A stretch of 64,000 nucleotides of DNA from Mycobacterium sp. (GTDB taxonomy: Bacteria > Actinomycetota > Actinomycetes > Mycobacteriales > Mycobacteriaceae): positions 49,491 through 113,490 of the forward strand of contig JAOPWC010000074.1 in NCBI GenBank assembly GCA_025965895.1, given 5' to 3'. The position numbers and the translations under genes were made by a program. Below are positions 8,535 through 23,075 of this stretch, in pieces (the stretch's first letter is position 1; each line of letters starts with the position of its first letter). The notes under the pieces are model-generated. The model had not been told where the DNA came from, did not search any database, and was given only the letters and a program-made list of their open reading frames with translations.

Positions 8535-9356
8535 TCAGCCGCCGGCCGAGGGCGGCGGGGGTGCCGGTGCGGCCGCTGCCGCGGGTGCACCGGACTTGAT
8601 CGCCCCCATGATCGACGGCATCAGGACGCCCTTCAGCAGGTCGATTCCCTGGCTGACGCCCAATTGATTGGCGGCCTGCGAGAGGTCGCTCATCAGGCCT
8701 CCGCCACCGCTGGCTGCCGGGGCGGCGGCCAGCGACGGGTCACCCAGGATGGGATACGTGCCGGCCAGGCCGGGATCGCCGATCGGCGCCCCGCCCAGGC
8801 CTGAGGCAGACCCGATCGGGCTTGTCAGCGCGGCATTCGGCCCGGCCAGCGCCCCCGCCGCCGGGGCGGTGAGGCCCGGTGTTGCGGTGGGGCTCGTCAG
8901 CCCCGGGTTGGTCAGCGACGGGTCGGTCAGCGACGGCGTTGTCGCGGTGACTGGCGGCACGGACAGTCCGGGCGTGGTCATGGCGGGCATCGCGCCCGCC
9001 GGTGTCGTCAACCCCGGCGCGGCGGCTCCGGGCGCGGCCAGCCCAGGAGTGGTCAGGCTGCCCGGCGTCGTCAATCCCGGCATGCTGGTGGTCGTGGCGG
9101 ACGACGGGCCGGTGATGCTGGAGGGCATGTTGGGAACAACGATGCCGAACTGCGACAGCCCCTGCTGCAGGGCGGACATCAGTTCGTTGGGCAGGTCGGT
9201 GATCTGCGCGGCCTGGACAAACTCGTGGTGCTGCGGCGCGGGCGTGCCGCCCGCCGTCAATTCAGACACAGCGATGACTGCGAATGGACTTGCGACGGCC
9301 AGGGCGGCGACTGCGCTCGTGGCTGTCGAAAGCCTGCGTCGACGTCGGTTCGGCAC
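8535..9356 (-). CDS. erp: Exported repetitive protein Erp (PirG)
   Basis: A secreted, cell-wall-associated protein specific to mycobacteria, linked to virulence in M. tuberculosis and to envelope integrity. This copy has about 273 residues. It has a basic start (VPNRRRRRLSTA) and a hydrophobic signal sequence, then a central block of degenerate five-residue PGLTS/PGLTT-like repeats (roughly residues 85-175). A Gly/Ala/Pro-rich C-terminal domain ends in an Ala/Pro tail. GTG at 9356 is chosen because GAGGAG lies 7 bases upstream and the known Erp begins with a PNRRRR motif; a TTG five codons earlier overlaps that ribosome binding site. The repeat number is the variable feature between species. 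Confidence 0.93.
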   Translation of the reverse strand: MPNRRRRRLSTATSAVAALAVASPFAVIAVSELTAGGTPAPQHHEFVQAAQITDLPNELMSALQQGLSQFGIVVPNMPSSITGPSSATTTSMPGLTTPGSLTTPGLAAPGAAAPGLTTPAGAMPAMTTPGLSVPPVTATTPSLTDPSLTNPGLTSPTATPGLTAPAAGALAGPNAALTSPIGSASGLGGAPIGDPGLAGTYPILGDPSLAAAPAASGGGGLMSDLSQAANQLGVSQGIDLLKGVLMPSIMGAIKSGAPAAAAAPAPPPPSAGG

Positions 9357-12681
<3,325 letters not shown>

Positions 12682-12685
<4 letters not shown>

Positions 12686-13206
12686 CCCAAACCTCCGTGC
12701 CCCATGGCGAACTCGCCGTGCTGGTGGCTGTGCAGTCGGCGCTGGCCGGTCGCCCCGGTGTGCTCGCCGCGGCGCGCGCGATGTCGCATTTCGGCGAGCA
12801 CAGCGCCGGCTGGGTGGCACTGTCCGTGCTCGGCGCGGTGCTGCAGCCCCGGCGCCGCCGGGAGTGGCTGATCGCGGCCGCGGGCGCGTTCGTCGCCCAC
12901 GCCGCCGCGGTGCTGATCAAACGGGTGGTGCGCAGGCAGCGTCCGCGCGATCCCGCGGTCGTCGTCAACGTCGGCACACCGAGCGCGTTGAGTTTCCCCT
13001 CCGCGCACGCCACCTCGACCACGGCGGCCTCGATGCTCACGGCCCCACTCACAGGCCTGCCCCTGCCGGCGCTGCTGGTGCCGCCGATGGCGCTGTCCCG
13101 CATGATCCTCGGCGTGCACTACCCGAGTGACGTATTGACTGGTGTGGTGGTGGGCGCGGTTGTCGCCAAAGCAGTGCAAAAGCTTTCAGGAGCACACGAT
13201 GAGTGA
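12682..13206 (+). CDS. PAP2-family phosphatase, probable decaprenylphosphoryl-5-phosphoribose phosphatase (Rv3807c-like)
   Basis: A 174-residue membrane phosphatase. The acid-phosphatase signature is visible as KRVVRRQRPRD, FPSAHATST and SRMILGVHYPSDVLTG, supplying the three conserved motifs with catalytic His residues. Hydrophobic segments lie between them. It sits between glfT2 (ATGA overlap) and ubiA (8-base overlap). The family and position match the protein proposed to dephosphorylate decaprenylphosphoryl-5-phosphoribose to decaprenylphosphoryl-ribose, the DprE1 substrate. That role is inferred from context and literature. The ATG at 12682 is the start; a longer in-frame version only reads through glfT2. 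Confidence 0.88.
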
Positions 13207-14113
13207 GGAAGCGGCGCCGGTCACCGGCCCGCCGAGCAGCCTGGCTGCCGGAATCGTCAAGGCGATCCGGCCCCGGCAATGGGTCAAGAACCTGCTGGTG
13301 CTGGTCGCACCCCTGGCCGCGCTCGGCGGCGGCGTACGGTACGACTACGTCGACATGCTGGCGAGGGTGGCGATCGCCTTCGTCGCATTCAGCCTCGCCG
13401 CGTCGGCGGTGTACCTGATCAACGACGTACGCGACGTGGAGGCCGACCGCGCGCACCCAACGAAGCGGTTCAGGCCGATTGCCGCCGGTGTGGTGCCCGA
13501 GTGGATGGCGTACACGCTGGCCGTCGTGCTCGGGCTTGCGTCGCTGGCCATTGCGTGGATGGTCACGCCGAACCTGGCGCTGGTGATGGCGATCTACATC
13601 GGCATCCAACTCGCCTACTGCTTCGGGCTGAAACACCAGGCGGTGCTGGACCTGTGCATCGTGTCGTCGGGCTTCTTGATCCGCGCAATCGCGGGCGGTG
13701 TGGCCACGAACATCCCGCTGTCGCAATGGTTTCTGCTGGTCATGGCCTTCGGATCGCTGTTCATGGCGGCCGGGAAGCGCTACGCCGAGCTCCAGCTGTC
13801 CGAACGCACCGGCGCGAAGATCCGCAAGTCGCTGGAGAGCTACACCGGAACCTATCTGCGGTTCGTCTGGACGATGTCGGCGACGGCGGTCGTGGTGTGC
13901 TACGGGCTGTGGGCGTTCGAGCGCGATGGCCACTCCGGGTCGTGGTTCGTGGTCTCGATGATCCCGTTCACGATCGCGATCCTGCGGTACGCGGTCGACG
14001 TCGACGGTGGCATGGCCGGCGAACCCGAGGAAATCGCGCTGCGTGACCGGGTGCTGCAACTGCTCGCGCTGGCGTGGATAGGAACGGTCTGTGCGGCCGT
14101 CGTCTTCAGCTAG
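13199..14113 (+). CDS. ubiA: Decaprenyl-phosphate phosphoribosyltransferase (DPPR synthase)
   Basis: UbiA-superfamily membrane enzyme joining decaprenyl phosphate to 5-phosphoribosyl-1-pyrophosphate, the first committed step to the arabinose donor decaprenyl-phosphoryl-arabinose. The 304-residue protein has the prenyltransferase aspartate motif INDVRDVEADRAHPTKRFRPI and a second Asp-containing motif near LKHQAVLDLCIVSSGF, with about eight or nine hydrophobic helices. The start is ATG 13199, preceded by CAGGAG. It overlaps the PAP2 gene at its 5' end and aftB at its 3' end (23 bases). Confidence 0.95.
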   Translation: MSEEAAPVTGPPSSLAAGIVKAIRPRQWVKNLLVLVAPLAALGGGVRYDYVDMLARVAIAFVAFSLAASAVYLINDVRDVEADRAHPTKRFRPIAAGVVPEWMAYTLAVVLGLASLAIAWMVTPNLALVMAIYIGIQLAYCFGLKHQAVLDLCIVSSGFLIRAIAGGVATNIPLSQWFLLVMAFGSLFMAAGKRYAELQLSERTGAKIRKSLESYTGTYLRFVWTMSATAVVVCYGLWAFERDGHSGSWFVVSMIPFTIAILRYAVDVDGGMAGEPEEIALRDRVLQLLALAWIGTVCAAVVFS

Positions 14114-16064
14114 CCAACCGGCTCCGACGGAGCTGACCACCAGGGCCAGCCTGTGGATCAGCGTGCTGGCGGTCGCGCTGCTGTTCGGCTGGGGGGCGTG
14201 GCAGCGGCGCTGGATCGCCGACGACGGGCTGATTGTGCTGCGCACGGTGCGCAATCTGCTCGTCGGTAACGGCCCGGTGTTCAATGCCGGGGAACGCGTC
14301 GAGGCCAACACCTCGACGTTGTGGACCTACCTGATGTACCTGGGCGGCTGGGTCGGCGGCCCGGTGCGGCTGGAATACGTTGCGCTGGTGATGACCCTGA
14401 TGCTGTCGGTGCTCGGCGTCGTGCTGCTCATGCTCGGCGCGGCGCGGTTGTACGCACCCGCCCTCGTCGGCCGGCGGGCACTGATGCTGCCGGCCGGCGC
14501 GCTGGTCTACATCGCGGTGCCGCCTGCCCGTGACTTCGCGACCTCGGGCCTGGAGAACGGGCTGGTGCTGGCGTATCTGGGCTTGCTGTGGTGGATGATG
14601 GTGTGCTGGTCGCAAGCGACGCGACGGTCGCCGGACGCCCGCGGCAACGCCGTGAGCCGCTGGTTCACCGCCGCACTGGGATTTGTGGCCGGTTTGTCCG
14701 TGCTGGTGCGCCCCGAGCTGGCCCTCGCCGGTGGCTTGGCCCTCGTGATGATGCTGATCGCCGCGCAGGGGTGGCGACGGCGGGTGCTGATCATCGTGGC
14801 CGGTGGTCTGTTGCCGGTGGCCTACCAGATCTTCCGGATGGGCTACTACGGCCTGCTGGTGCCCGGCACTGCGCTCGCCAAGGACGCCTCCGGGAAGAAG
14901 TGGCCGCAGGGATTCGTCTACCTGGAGAACTTCAACCAGCCCTATCTGTTGTGGGTGCCCGCCGTACTGCTCGTCGGGCTTGCCGCGCTGGTGGTGGCTG
15001 CGCGAAGCCGACCGTGGTGGATCCGGCGCGCCGCGCCCCGAGGTTACGGGCGGCTCGCCCGGATGGTGCAGAGTCCCGCCGCAGTGGTCGTGTTCATCGT
15101 GCTCAGCGGAGTGCTGCAGGCCCTGTACTGGATCCGGCAGGGCGGCGATTTCATGCACGGACGCGTTTTGCTGACGCCGCTGTTTTGCCTGCTGGCTCCC
15201 GTCGCGGTGATTCCCGTGGTGCTTCCCGACGGGATGAAGTTCTCCCGCGAAACGGGTTATGTCGTGACCGGCGCCACCGGTGTCCTGTGGCTGGTAGTCG
15301 CCGGATGGTCGTTGTGGGCGGCGAATTCGCCCGGCATGGGTGCCGACGCCACCAAGGTCAGCTACTCCGGCATCGTCGACGAACGCCGCTTCTATTCGCA
15401 AGCGACCGGCCACGCCCACCCACTGACTGCCGCCGACTACCTCGACTACCCGCGGATGCGCTCGGTGATCGAAGCCATCGACAACACGCCCGTCGGCGCG
15501 CTCCTGTTGCCGTCCGGCAATTACACCCAGTGGGATGTCGTGCCCGCGATTCCGCCCCCGCCGGCGGCGCCCGGCCTGCCGCCGGATCCCAAGGCGATGG
15601 AGAACGGGCCCCACACAGTGTTTTTCACCAACCTCGGGATGCTCGGCATGAACGTCGGGCTCGACGTTCGGGTGATCGATCAGATCGGGTTGGCAAACCC
15701 GATCGCCCAACACACAGGGCGGATCGAGGACGGCCGGATAGGCCATGACAAGAATCTGTTCCCGGACTGGGCGGTGGCCGAGGGGCCGTTCTTGAAGCGA
15801 TACCCGTTCCTGCCGCCCTATCTTGACGAGGACTGGGTCGCGCAGGCGCAAGCCGCGCTGAAATGCCCCGGCACCGACGCGGTTTTGACGTCGATTCGCG
15901 GACCGCTGGGTATTCGGCGGTTCACCTTCAATGTCGCGCATGCGTTCGCATTCACGCGCTATCGGATCGACCGTGTGCCGCAGCATGAACTCGTTCGGTG
16001 TGGGTTGAGCGAGCCGCCGTTGAGTGGTACCGCTTATACTGGCCTACCGGCAACGGGGCCGTAG
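14091..16064 (+). CDS. aftB: Arabinofuranosyltransferase AftB
   Basis: GT-C membrane enzyme adding the terminal beta-1,2-linked arabinofuranose residues of arabinan, the sites later mycolylated by antigen 85. The 657-residue protein has an N-terminal helix followed by the GT-C aspartate motif RWIADDGLIVLR in the first outer loop. About nine or ten further membrane helices run to residue 430, then comes a soluble periplasmic C-terminal domain (from about PGMGADATKVSYSG). The GTG at 14091 lies inside the end of ubiA, so translation is probably coupled. Confidence 0.93.
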   Translation: MRPSSSASQPAPTELTTRASLWISVLAVALLFGWGAWQRRWIADDGLIVLRTVRNLLVGNGPVFNAGERVEANTSTLWTYLMYLGGWVGGPVRLEYVALVMTLMLSVLGVVLLMLGAARLYAPALVGRRALMLPAGALVYIAVPPARDFATSGLENGLVLAYLGLLWWMMVCWSQATRRSPDARGNAVSRWFTAALGFVAGLSVLVRPELALAGGLALVMMLIAAQGWRRRVLIIVAGGLLPVAYQIFRMGYYGLLVPGTALAKDASGKKWPQGFVYLENFNQPYLLWVPAVLLVGLAALVVAARSRPWWIRRAAPRGYGRLARMVQSPAAVVVFIVLSGVLQALYWIRQGGDFMHGRVLLTPLFCLLAPVAVIPVVLPDGMKFSRETGYVVTGATGVLWLVVAGWSLWAANSPGMGADATKVSYSGIVDERRFYSQATGHAHPLTAADYLDYPRMRSVIEAIDNTPVGALLLPSGNYTQWDVVPAIPPPPAAPGLPPDPKAMENGPHTVFFTNLGMLGMNVGLDVRVIDQIGLANPIAQHTGRIEDGRIGHDKNLFPDWAVAEGPFLKRYPFLPPYLDEDWVAQAQAALKCPGTDAVLTSIRGPLGIRRFTFNVAHAFAFTRYRIDRVPQHELVRCGLSEPPLSGTAYTGLPATGP

Positions 16065-16087
16065 CCGGTGGGCAACCAGTTAGCTGA

Positions 16088-17179
<1,092 letters not shown>

Positions 17180-17183
17180 CTGA

Positions 17184-18302
<1,119 letters not shown>

Positions 18303-18322
18303 CGCGATTCGACACGAGCCGG

Positions 18323-18352
18323 CGGCGGCGATTCTCTTCGGGGTCGCCGCCG
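18323..18352. terminator. Hairpin after fbpA
   Basis: A 9-bp stem (CGGCGGCGA with TCGCCGCCG) and 12-base loop lie 20 bases beyond the fbpA stop. There is no T-run. This is consistent with a terminator or 3'-stabilising structure before fbpD. Confidence 0.5.
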
Positions 18353-18447
18353 TCAGCCGTTTCCGGCGCAGTGCCTCGCGGTCGTGTGGTTCACTACAAC
18401 GCGGCGGGGACAGGCCGAGGTGAGTCTTGAGACGTGAGGTGTGGGGT

Positions 18448-19332
18448 ATGAGGCGTGGGTTGGTGCGGGCGATCCTGACCGTGGTGTTGGCGACCGGGCT
18501 GTGGACGGGCACGACGATCGCGAAGGCCGACCAGGGGATCGAGTACATGATGGTCCCCTCGGGCGCGATGGGCCGCGACATCCCGGTCGCGTTCCTCGCG
18601 GGCGGCCCGCACGCGGTCTATCTGCTCGACGCGTTCAACGCCGGGGATACGGTCAGCAACTGGGTGACCGCGGGCAACGCGATGAACACACTGGGCGGCA
18701 AGGGCATCTCGGTGGTCGCCCCGGCCTCCGGCGCCTACAGCCTCTACACCAACTGGGAGCAGGACGGCAGCCGCCAGTGGGAGACCTTTTTGTCCAGCGA
18801 ACTGCCGGACTGGCTGGCCGCAAACAGAGGACTGGCGCCCAACCGGCACGCGATCGTCGGTGCCTCGCAGGGCGGCACCGGCGCGTTGATGATGGCGACG
18901 TTTCATCCGGACCGGTTCAGCTACGCGGGTTCCATGTCCGGGTTCCTCGACCCGTCGAGCACGACGATCAACGGTGCCATCACCGACGGGATGATGCGCT
19001 ACGGCGGCGTGGACACCCGCAACATGTGGGGCCTGCCCCAGCTGGGCCGGTGGAAGTGGCACGACCCCGACGTGCACGCCGCGCTGCTTGCAGACAACAA
19101 CACACGGCTGTGGATCTTCAGCCCCGCAACGACGATATCCACTGACGAACCCGCAATGATCGGATACGCCGACCAGGCGCAAGGCAGCAACCGGATCTTC
19201 TACCAGCACTACCGCTCGGTCGGTGGGCACAACGGGCACTTCGACTTTCCGGCCACCGGCAACCACGACTGGTCGTCGTGGGGGCCGCAGCTGGCCGCGA
19301 TGTCGGGCGATCTGGTCGCGGCGATCCGCTAG
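18448..19332 (+). CDS. fbpD: MPT51/FbpD, antigen 85-related secreted protein
   Basis: Secreted alpha/beta-hydrolase-fold protein of the antigen 85 group, regarded as non-catalytic in M. tuberculosis and able to bind fibronectin. It has about 294 residues with a signal peptide ending near AKADQGIEY. MPT51 signatures include LGRWKWHDP, RSVGGHNGHFDFP and MSGDLVAAIR. Unusually, the nucleophile elbow reads GASQGG with Ser140 at the catalytic position, where the M. tuberculosis protein as remembered has Ala. The His is kept (GNHDW), but no Glu aligns with the antigen 85 acid. ATG 18448 was preferred; a TTG seven codons earlier is possible. Confidence 0.88.
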   Translation: MRRGLVRAILTVVLATGLWTGTTIAKADQGIEYMMVPSGAMGRDIPVAFLAGGPHAVYLLDAFNAGDTVSNWVTAGNAMNTLGGKGISVVAPASGAYSLYTNWEQDGSRQWETFLSSELPDWLAANRGLAPNRHAIVGASQGGTGALMMATFHPDRFSYAGSMSGFLDPSSTTINGAITDGMMRYGGVDTRNMWGLPQLGRWKWHDPDVHAALLADNNTRLWIFSPATTISTDEPAMIGYADQAQGSNRIFYQHYRSVGGHNGHFDFPATGNHDWSSWGPQLAAMSGDLVAAIR

Positions 19333-19401
19333 GGTGGCGGCGTCAGCTAACGGCAACGTCGGCAAACCGGGTCCGCTCTCGTCAGCCGGTACCGTAGAGG
19401 A

Positions 19402-19914
19402 GTGCAGCAGACGGCAGCGCGGGCGCCTCGATGTTCGGCCGCACTGACGGTCGCACTGGCCGCTACCGTGCTGTCGGGATGCGCTGCCACCGACGGGCTG
19501 ATGTCCAGCGTCGCGCTTCCGGCGGCCAGGACCAGTTCGCCGGCGTCCAGTCCCGACGATCCCGCGGTCACGCCGCTGCCCGCCCCGCCTGGTCCGGACG
19601 GGGACCTGGCCAGCAAGTTGGTCGTCACCGCCCAGCAACGCGCCTACCTGGACGCGCTGGTCGCGTCGGGCGTGCATCCGTCCAGTGATTTGCTCGCATT
19701 GAGCATCGGTTCGTACGTGTGCCAGGCACGCGCGGCTAAGCAGAGCCCGCAGGCGGTGTGGGACTTCGTGTACCCGCTGGTGAACAGCGACGTGCACAAT
19801 TCCCACCAGGATGCCCACGAGGGTGGCCGAGTCAGTTCGGCGGCCCCGCGGCCGACCGACGTCGACGCCGCCACCCGGAGCTACATCCGCGTCGCGACCG
19901 AAAGACTCTGCTAG
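19402..19914 (+). CDS. DUF732-type putative lipoprotein
   Basis: A 170-residue exported protein of unknown function. The N-terminus has a hydrophobic stretch ending in a lipobox (VLSGC), followed by a Ser/Pro-rich linker (about residues 40-68). The C-terminal domain resembles the small DUF732 domain common in mycobacterial secreted proteins (AYLDALVASGV...LLALSIGSYVCQA), with Cys residues at its centre and its end. The GTG at 19402 is very close to the only AGAGGA, so the exact start is uncertain. It ends 9 bases before the Culp6 gene and is probably co-transcribed with it. Confidence 0.7.
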   Translation: MQQTAARAPRCSAALTVALAATVLSGCAATDGLMSSVALPAARTSSPASSPDDPAVTPLPAPPGPDGDLASKLVVTAQQRAYLDALVASGVHPSSDLLALSIGSYVCQARAAKQSPQAVWDFVYPLVNSDVHNSHQDAHEGGRVSSAAPRPTDVDAATRSYIRVATERLC

Positions 19915-19923
19915 CAGGAGAAC

Positions 19924-20934
19924 ATGGCGAACAACAATCGGCGCAGGCGCCGCCACCGGATGCTGGCCTTGATCGCGGCCGGCGCGGTGGCGGTCGTTGT
20001 GGCGCTCGTCGTCGCGGTGCTGGTGATCGTCATCCGATCGCCATCCGGTCAGGTGGCGCCGATTCCGCCGAACGCGCAGCCGCCGACCACTACCACGGGC
20101 GCGAAGAAGCCGCGGCCGGCGTTCCAGGACGCCAGCTGTCCAGACGTGCAAATGGTCTCTGTGCCGGGGACATGGGAATCGTCGGACCAGGACGATCCGC
20201 TCAACCCGGCCCAGTTCCCGAATGCATTGCTGCTCAACGTGTCCCGGCCCATCGCCGATCAGTTCGGCGGCGGTCGGGTCGAAACGTACACCGTTGCCTA
20301 CACCGCGCAGTTCCACAACCCGCTGTCGCAGGACAAGCAGATGTCCTACAACGACAGCCGCTCCGAGGGCACCCACGCCGCGGAGAAGGCGATCTCGGAC
20401 ATGGCCGCCAAATGCCCGCTGACCAGCTACGTGATCGTAGGGTTCTCACAGGGCGCGGTGATCGCCGGTGATATCGCCAGCGATATCGGCAACGGTAGGG
20501 GACCCGTCGACGAAGATCTGGTGCTGGGTGTGACGGTGATAGCCGACGGCCGGCGCCAGACCGACGTGGGCCAGGACGTCGGCCCGAATCCGCCGGGCGA
20601 GGGCGCCGAGATCACGCTTCACGAGGTGCCGATGCTGTCGTCTATGGGCCTGACCATGACGGGCCCGCGGCCGGGCGGGTTCGGCGCGCTGAACAACCGG
20701 ACCTACGAGATCTGCGCGCCGGGCGACCTGATCTGTGCCGCGCCAGAGGAGGCGTTCAACATCACGAACCTGCCCAAGACGCTCGATGTGCTGGCCGGAG
20801 GGGCAGGTCAGCCGGTGCATGCGATGTACGCGACGACGCAGTTCTGGTCTCTGGACGGCCAACCGGCGACGGTGTGGGCGCGCGACTGGGCGCAGAACCT
20901 GATCGACCATGCGCCGCATCCCAAGCACGGGTGA
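19924..20934 (+). CDS. culp6: Cutinase-like esterase/phospholipase Culp6 (Rv3802c-like)
   Basis: Membrane-anchored serine esterase with thioesterase and phospholipase A activity in the M. tuberculosis homologue, which is essential and implicated in mycolate-layer homeostasis. The 336-residue protein has a basic N-terminus, one transmembrane helix (about residues 13-38), a Pro/Thr linker and a cutinase-fold domain beginning CPDVQMV. The nucleophile is Ser175 in GFSQGAV; the acid is in the CAPGDLICA region and the His in HAMYAT. An AGGAGA lies just before the ATG. It lies between the mycolyltransferases and fadD32. Confidence 0.92.
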   Translation: MANNNRRRRRHRMLALIAAGAVAVVVALVVAVLVIVIRSPSGQVAPIPPNAQPPTTTTGAKKPRPAFQDASCPDVQMVSVPGTWESSDQDDPLNPAQFPNALLLNVSRPIADQFGGGRVETYTVAYTAQFHNPLSQDKQMSYNDSRSEGTHAAEKAISDMAAKCPLTSYVIVGFSQGAVIAGDIASDIGNGRGPVDEDLVLGVTVIADGRRQTDVGQDVGPNPPGEGAEITLHEVPMLSSMGLTMTGPRPGGFGALNNRTYEICAPGDLICAAPEEAFNITNLPKTLDVLAGGAGQPVHAMYATTQFWSLDGQPATVWARDWAQNLIDHAPHPKHG

Positions 20935-21137
20935 CCGCATCAAAATTTGGCCGTACCTCCGGTGTCGCTTAACATTAAGAAAAAACTAAGAGTCGCAGCG
21001 GTTGTGAGTCGAGAATAGGCAGGTCAGCGCGCATCCGGGATACGGGTCGCCGCGGGCTGTACCATCTTGGGGGTTTGGGCTTCGCGACGTGAAGCGGGCG
21101 GGCCCGGACGCGAGTGTGCTTCGACAGGAGAGAAGAC
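20935..21137. promoter_or_regulatory. AT-rich leader upstream of the fadD32-pks13-accD4 operon
   Basis: About 200 bases without a gene. The first 60 are strikingly AT-rich for this genome and include AACATTAAGAAAAAACTAAG. They probably contain the promoter and possibly protein-binding sites for the mycolate condensation operon. CAGGAGAG lies 7-8 bases before the fadD32 GTG. No clear -35/-10 pair can be assigned with confidence. Confidence 0.5.
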
Positions 21138-23036
21138 GTGGCGGTATTCGTCAACCCGTTCATCGACAAGAAGACGGGACATATCAGGTTCCCCGAAGGC
21201 GCCAGTCTCGTCCGGCACGTGGAACGCTGGGCAGGCACCCGAGGCGACCACCTGGTGTACCGGTTCGTCGACTTCTCCACTGAACGGGACGGCGTGAAGC
21301 GCGACCTCACGTGGTCGCAGTTCAGTGCCCGCAACCGGGCGATCGCCGCGCGGCTGCAGCAGGTGACCGAGGCCGGCGACAGGGTCGCGATCCTGTGCCC
21401 GCAGAGCCTCGACTACCTGAGTGCGTTCTTCGGCGCGATGTACTCGGGTCGGATTGCGGTGCCGCTGTTCGATCCGGCCGAACCGGGCCACGTCGGCCGG
21501 CTGCATGCCGTGCTCGACGACTGCGCCCCGTCGGTGATCTTGACGACCACGGATTCCGCCGAGGGTGTCCGCAAGTTCTTCCGCAACCGCCCGGCCAAGG
21601 AGCGGCCGCGCGTGATGGCGGTCGACGCGGTGCCCAACGAAGTCGCCTCGACATGGGTGCAGATGCCGGAATCCGCCGACACGATCGCGTACCTGCAGTA
21701 CACATCCGGCTCGACACGTGTCCCGACAGGTGTGCAGATCACCCATCTCGCGGTCGCCACCAACATCATGCAGCTTCTGACGGCCCTGCAGGTCGAGGAG
21801 GGCCAGCGAGGGGTCACCTGGCTGCCGTTCTTCCACGACATGGGGCTGATCACGGTCATGCTGCCGTCGATCATCGGCCGCTACATCACGTTCATGACCC
21901 CGGCGGCATTCGTGCGCCGTCCGATCCGGTGGATGCGCGAGCTCGGCGTGCAGGAGGGCGACCACGGCCGCACGTTCTCGGCAGCGCCCAATTTCGCGTT
22001 CGAGCACGCCGCGCTGCGCGGCCTGCCGAAGGACGGCGAGGCGCCCCTTGATCTGAGCAACGAGCTGGCCGTCCTCAACGGCAGCGAGCCGATCTCGCAG
22101 GCATCGATGCGCAAGTTCGTCGAGGCATTCGCGCCGTACGGCCTGACCGAGGCCGCGATAAAGCCGTCCTACGGGATGGCAGAGGCGACCCTGTTCGTGT
22201 CGACGACCGACATGAAGGTGGGCCCGAAAACCATTTGCGTCGACCGCGGCGAGCTGAACGGCGGGAGGCTGGTCGTGGTCCCCAAGGACGCGCCGACTGC
22301 GATCCCTCAGGTGTCCTGCGGCCAGATCGGCCTGGACGAGTGGGCGGTGATCGTCGACGCCGACACCGCGACCGAGCTGCCCGACGGCCAGGTCGGCGAA
22401 ATCTGGATCCACGGCAACAACGTCGGCTCCGGCTACTGGAACCGCGAGCAGGAGACCCAGGAGACCTTCAAGAACATCCTGAAGTCTCGCGCCAACCCGT
22501 CGCATGCAGACGGTGCGCCCGACGACGCGATGTGGATGCGCACCGGTGACCTCGGCGCATTCCTGGACGGCGAGTTCTACGTGACCGGCCGGGTGAAGGA
22601 CCTGGTGATCATCGACGGCCGCAACCATTACCCGCAGGACCTGGAGTACACGGCGCAGGAATCCAGCCGGGCGCTGCGGCCCGGGTTCGTCGCGGCGTTC
22701 TCGGTGCCCGCCAATGAACTTCCACAGTCGGTCTTCCGGAACCCGCACGCCGGGCTGAAGTACGACCCGGAGGACACGTCCGAACAGCTGGTGATCGTGA
22801 GCGAACGCGCCCCCGGCACGCACAAACTGGACCAGGCGCCGATCGCGGACGATGTCCGCGCCGCGATCGCGGTTCGGCACGGTGTGACGGTCCGCGACGT
22901 GCTCCTGATGCCTGCCGGCACGATCCCACGCACCTCCAGCGGCAAGATCGGCCGCCGTGCCTGCCGCAGTTCGTACATCGACGGCAGCCTGCGCGGCGGA
23001 ACAGCTCAGGTGGACGCGTTCGCCTCCGAGCAGTAA
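21138..23036 (+). CDS. fadD32: Long-chain fatty-acyl-AMP ligase FadD32
   Basis: Activates the C50-60 meromycolic acid as its adenylate and loads it on the N-terminal ACP of Pks13. The 632-residue protein has the ATP-binding [11 protein letters not shown] motif, FHDMGLI, the YGMAEATLF core, the MRTGDLG adenylation hinge, and the C-terminal lysine region [15 protein letters not shown]-type proteins carry an insertion around the [15 protein letters not shown] region, as here. The GTG at 21138 is preceded by AGGAGAG, and homologues start just before the NPFI motif; an earlier GTG would overlap the ribosome site. It is the first gene of the operon with pks13 and accD4. Confidence 0.96.
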   Translation: MAVFVNPFIDKKTGHIRFPEGASLVRHVERWAGTRGDHLVYRFVDFSTERDGVKRDLTWSQFSARNRAIAARLQQVTEAGDRVAILCPQSLDYLSAFFGAMYSGRIAVPLFDPAEPGHVGRLHAVLDDCAPSVILTTTDSAEGVRKFFRNRPAKERPRVMAVDAVPNEVASTWVQMPESADTIAYLQYTSGSTRVPTGVQITHLAVATNIMQLLTALQVEEGQRGVTWLPFFHDMGLITVMLPSIIGRYITFMTPAAFVRRPIRWMRELGVQEGDHGRTFSAAPNFAFEHAALRGLPKDGEAPLDLSNELAVLNGSEPISQASMRKFVEAFAPYGLTEAAIKPSYGMAEATLFVSTTDMKVGPKTICVDRGELNGGRLVVVPKDAPTAIPQVSCGQIGLDEWAVIVDADTATELPDGQVGEIWIHGNNVGSGYWNREQETQETFKNILKSRANPSHADGAPDDAMWMRTGDLGAFLDGEFYVTGRVKDLVIIDGRNHYPQDLEYTAQESSRALRPGFVAAFSVPANELPQSVFRNPHAGLKYDPEDTSEQLVIVSERAPGTHKLDQAPIADDVRAAIAVRHGVTVRDVLLMPAGTIPRTSSGKIGRRACRSSYIDGSLRGGTAQVDAFASEQ

Positions 23037-23075
23037 TTGCCCGGCGATGAGCGCTTGTGCGAAGAGCAGGATTGG

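Noticed and set aside
8535..9356. Erp repeats as a DNA tandem repeat or CRISPR-like array
   Set aside because: The repetition is at protein level (PGLTS-like, degenerate) with no regular spacer pattern.
14106..15986. A minus-strand open frame of about 620 codons opposite aftB
   Set aside because: Histidine-, glutamine- and arginine-rich shadow of a membrane protein gene; no protein features.
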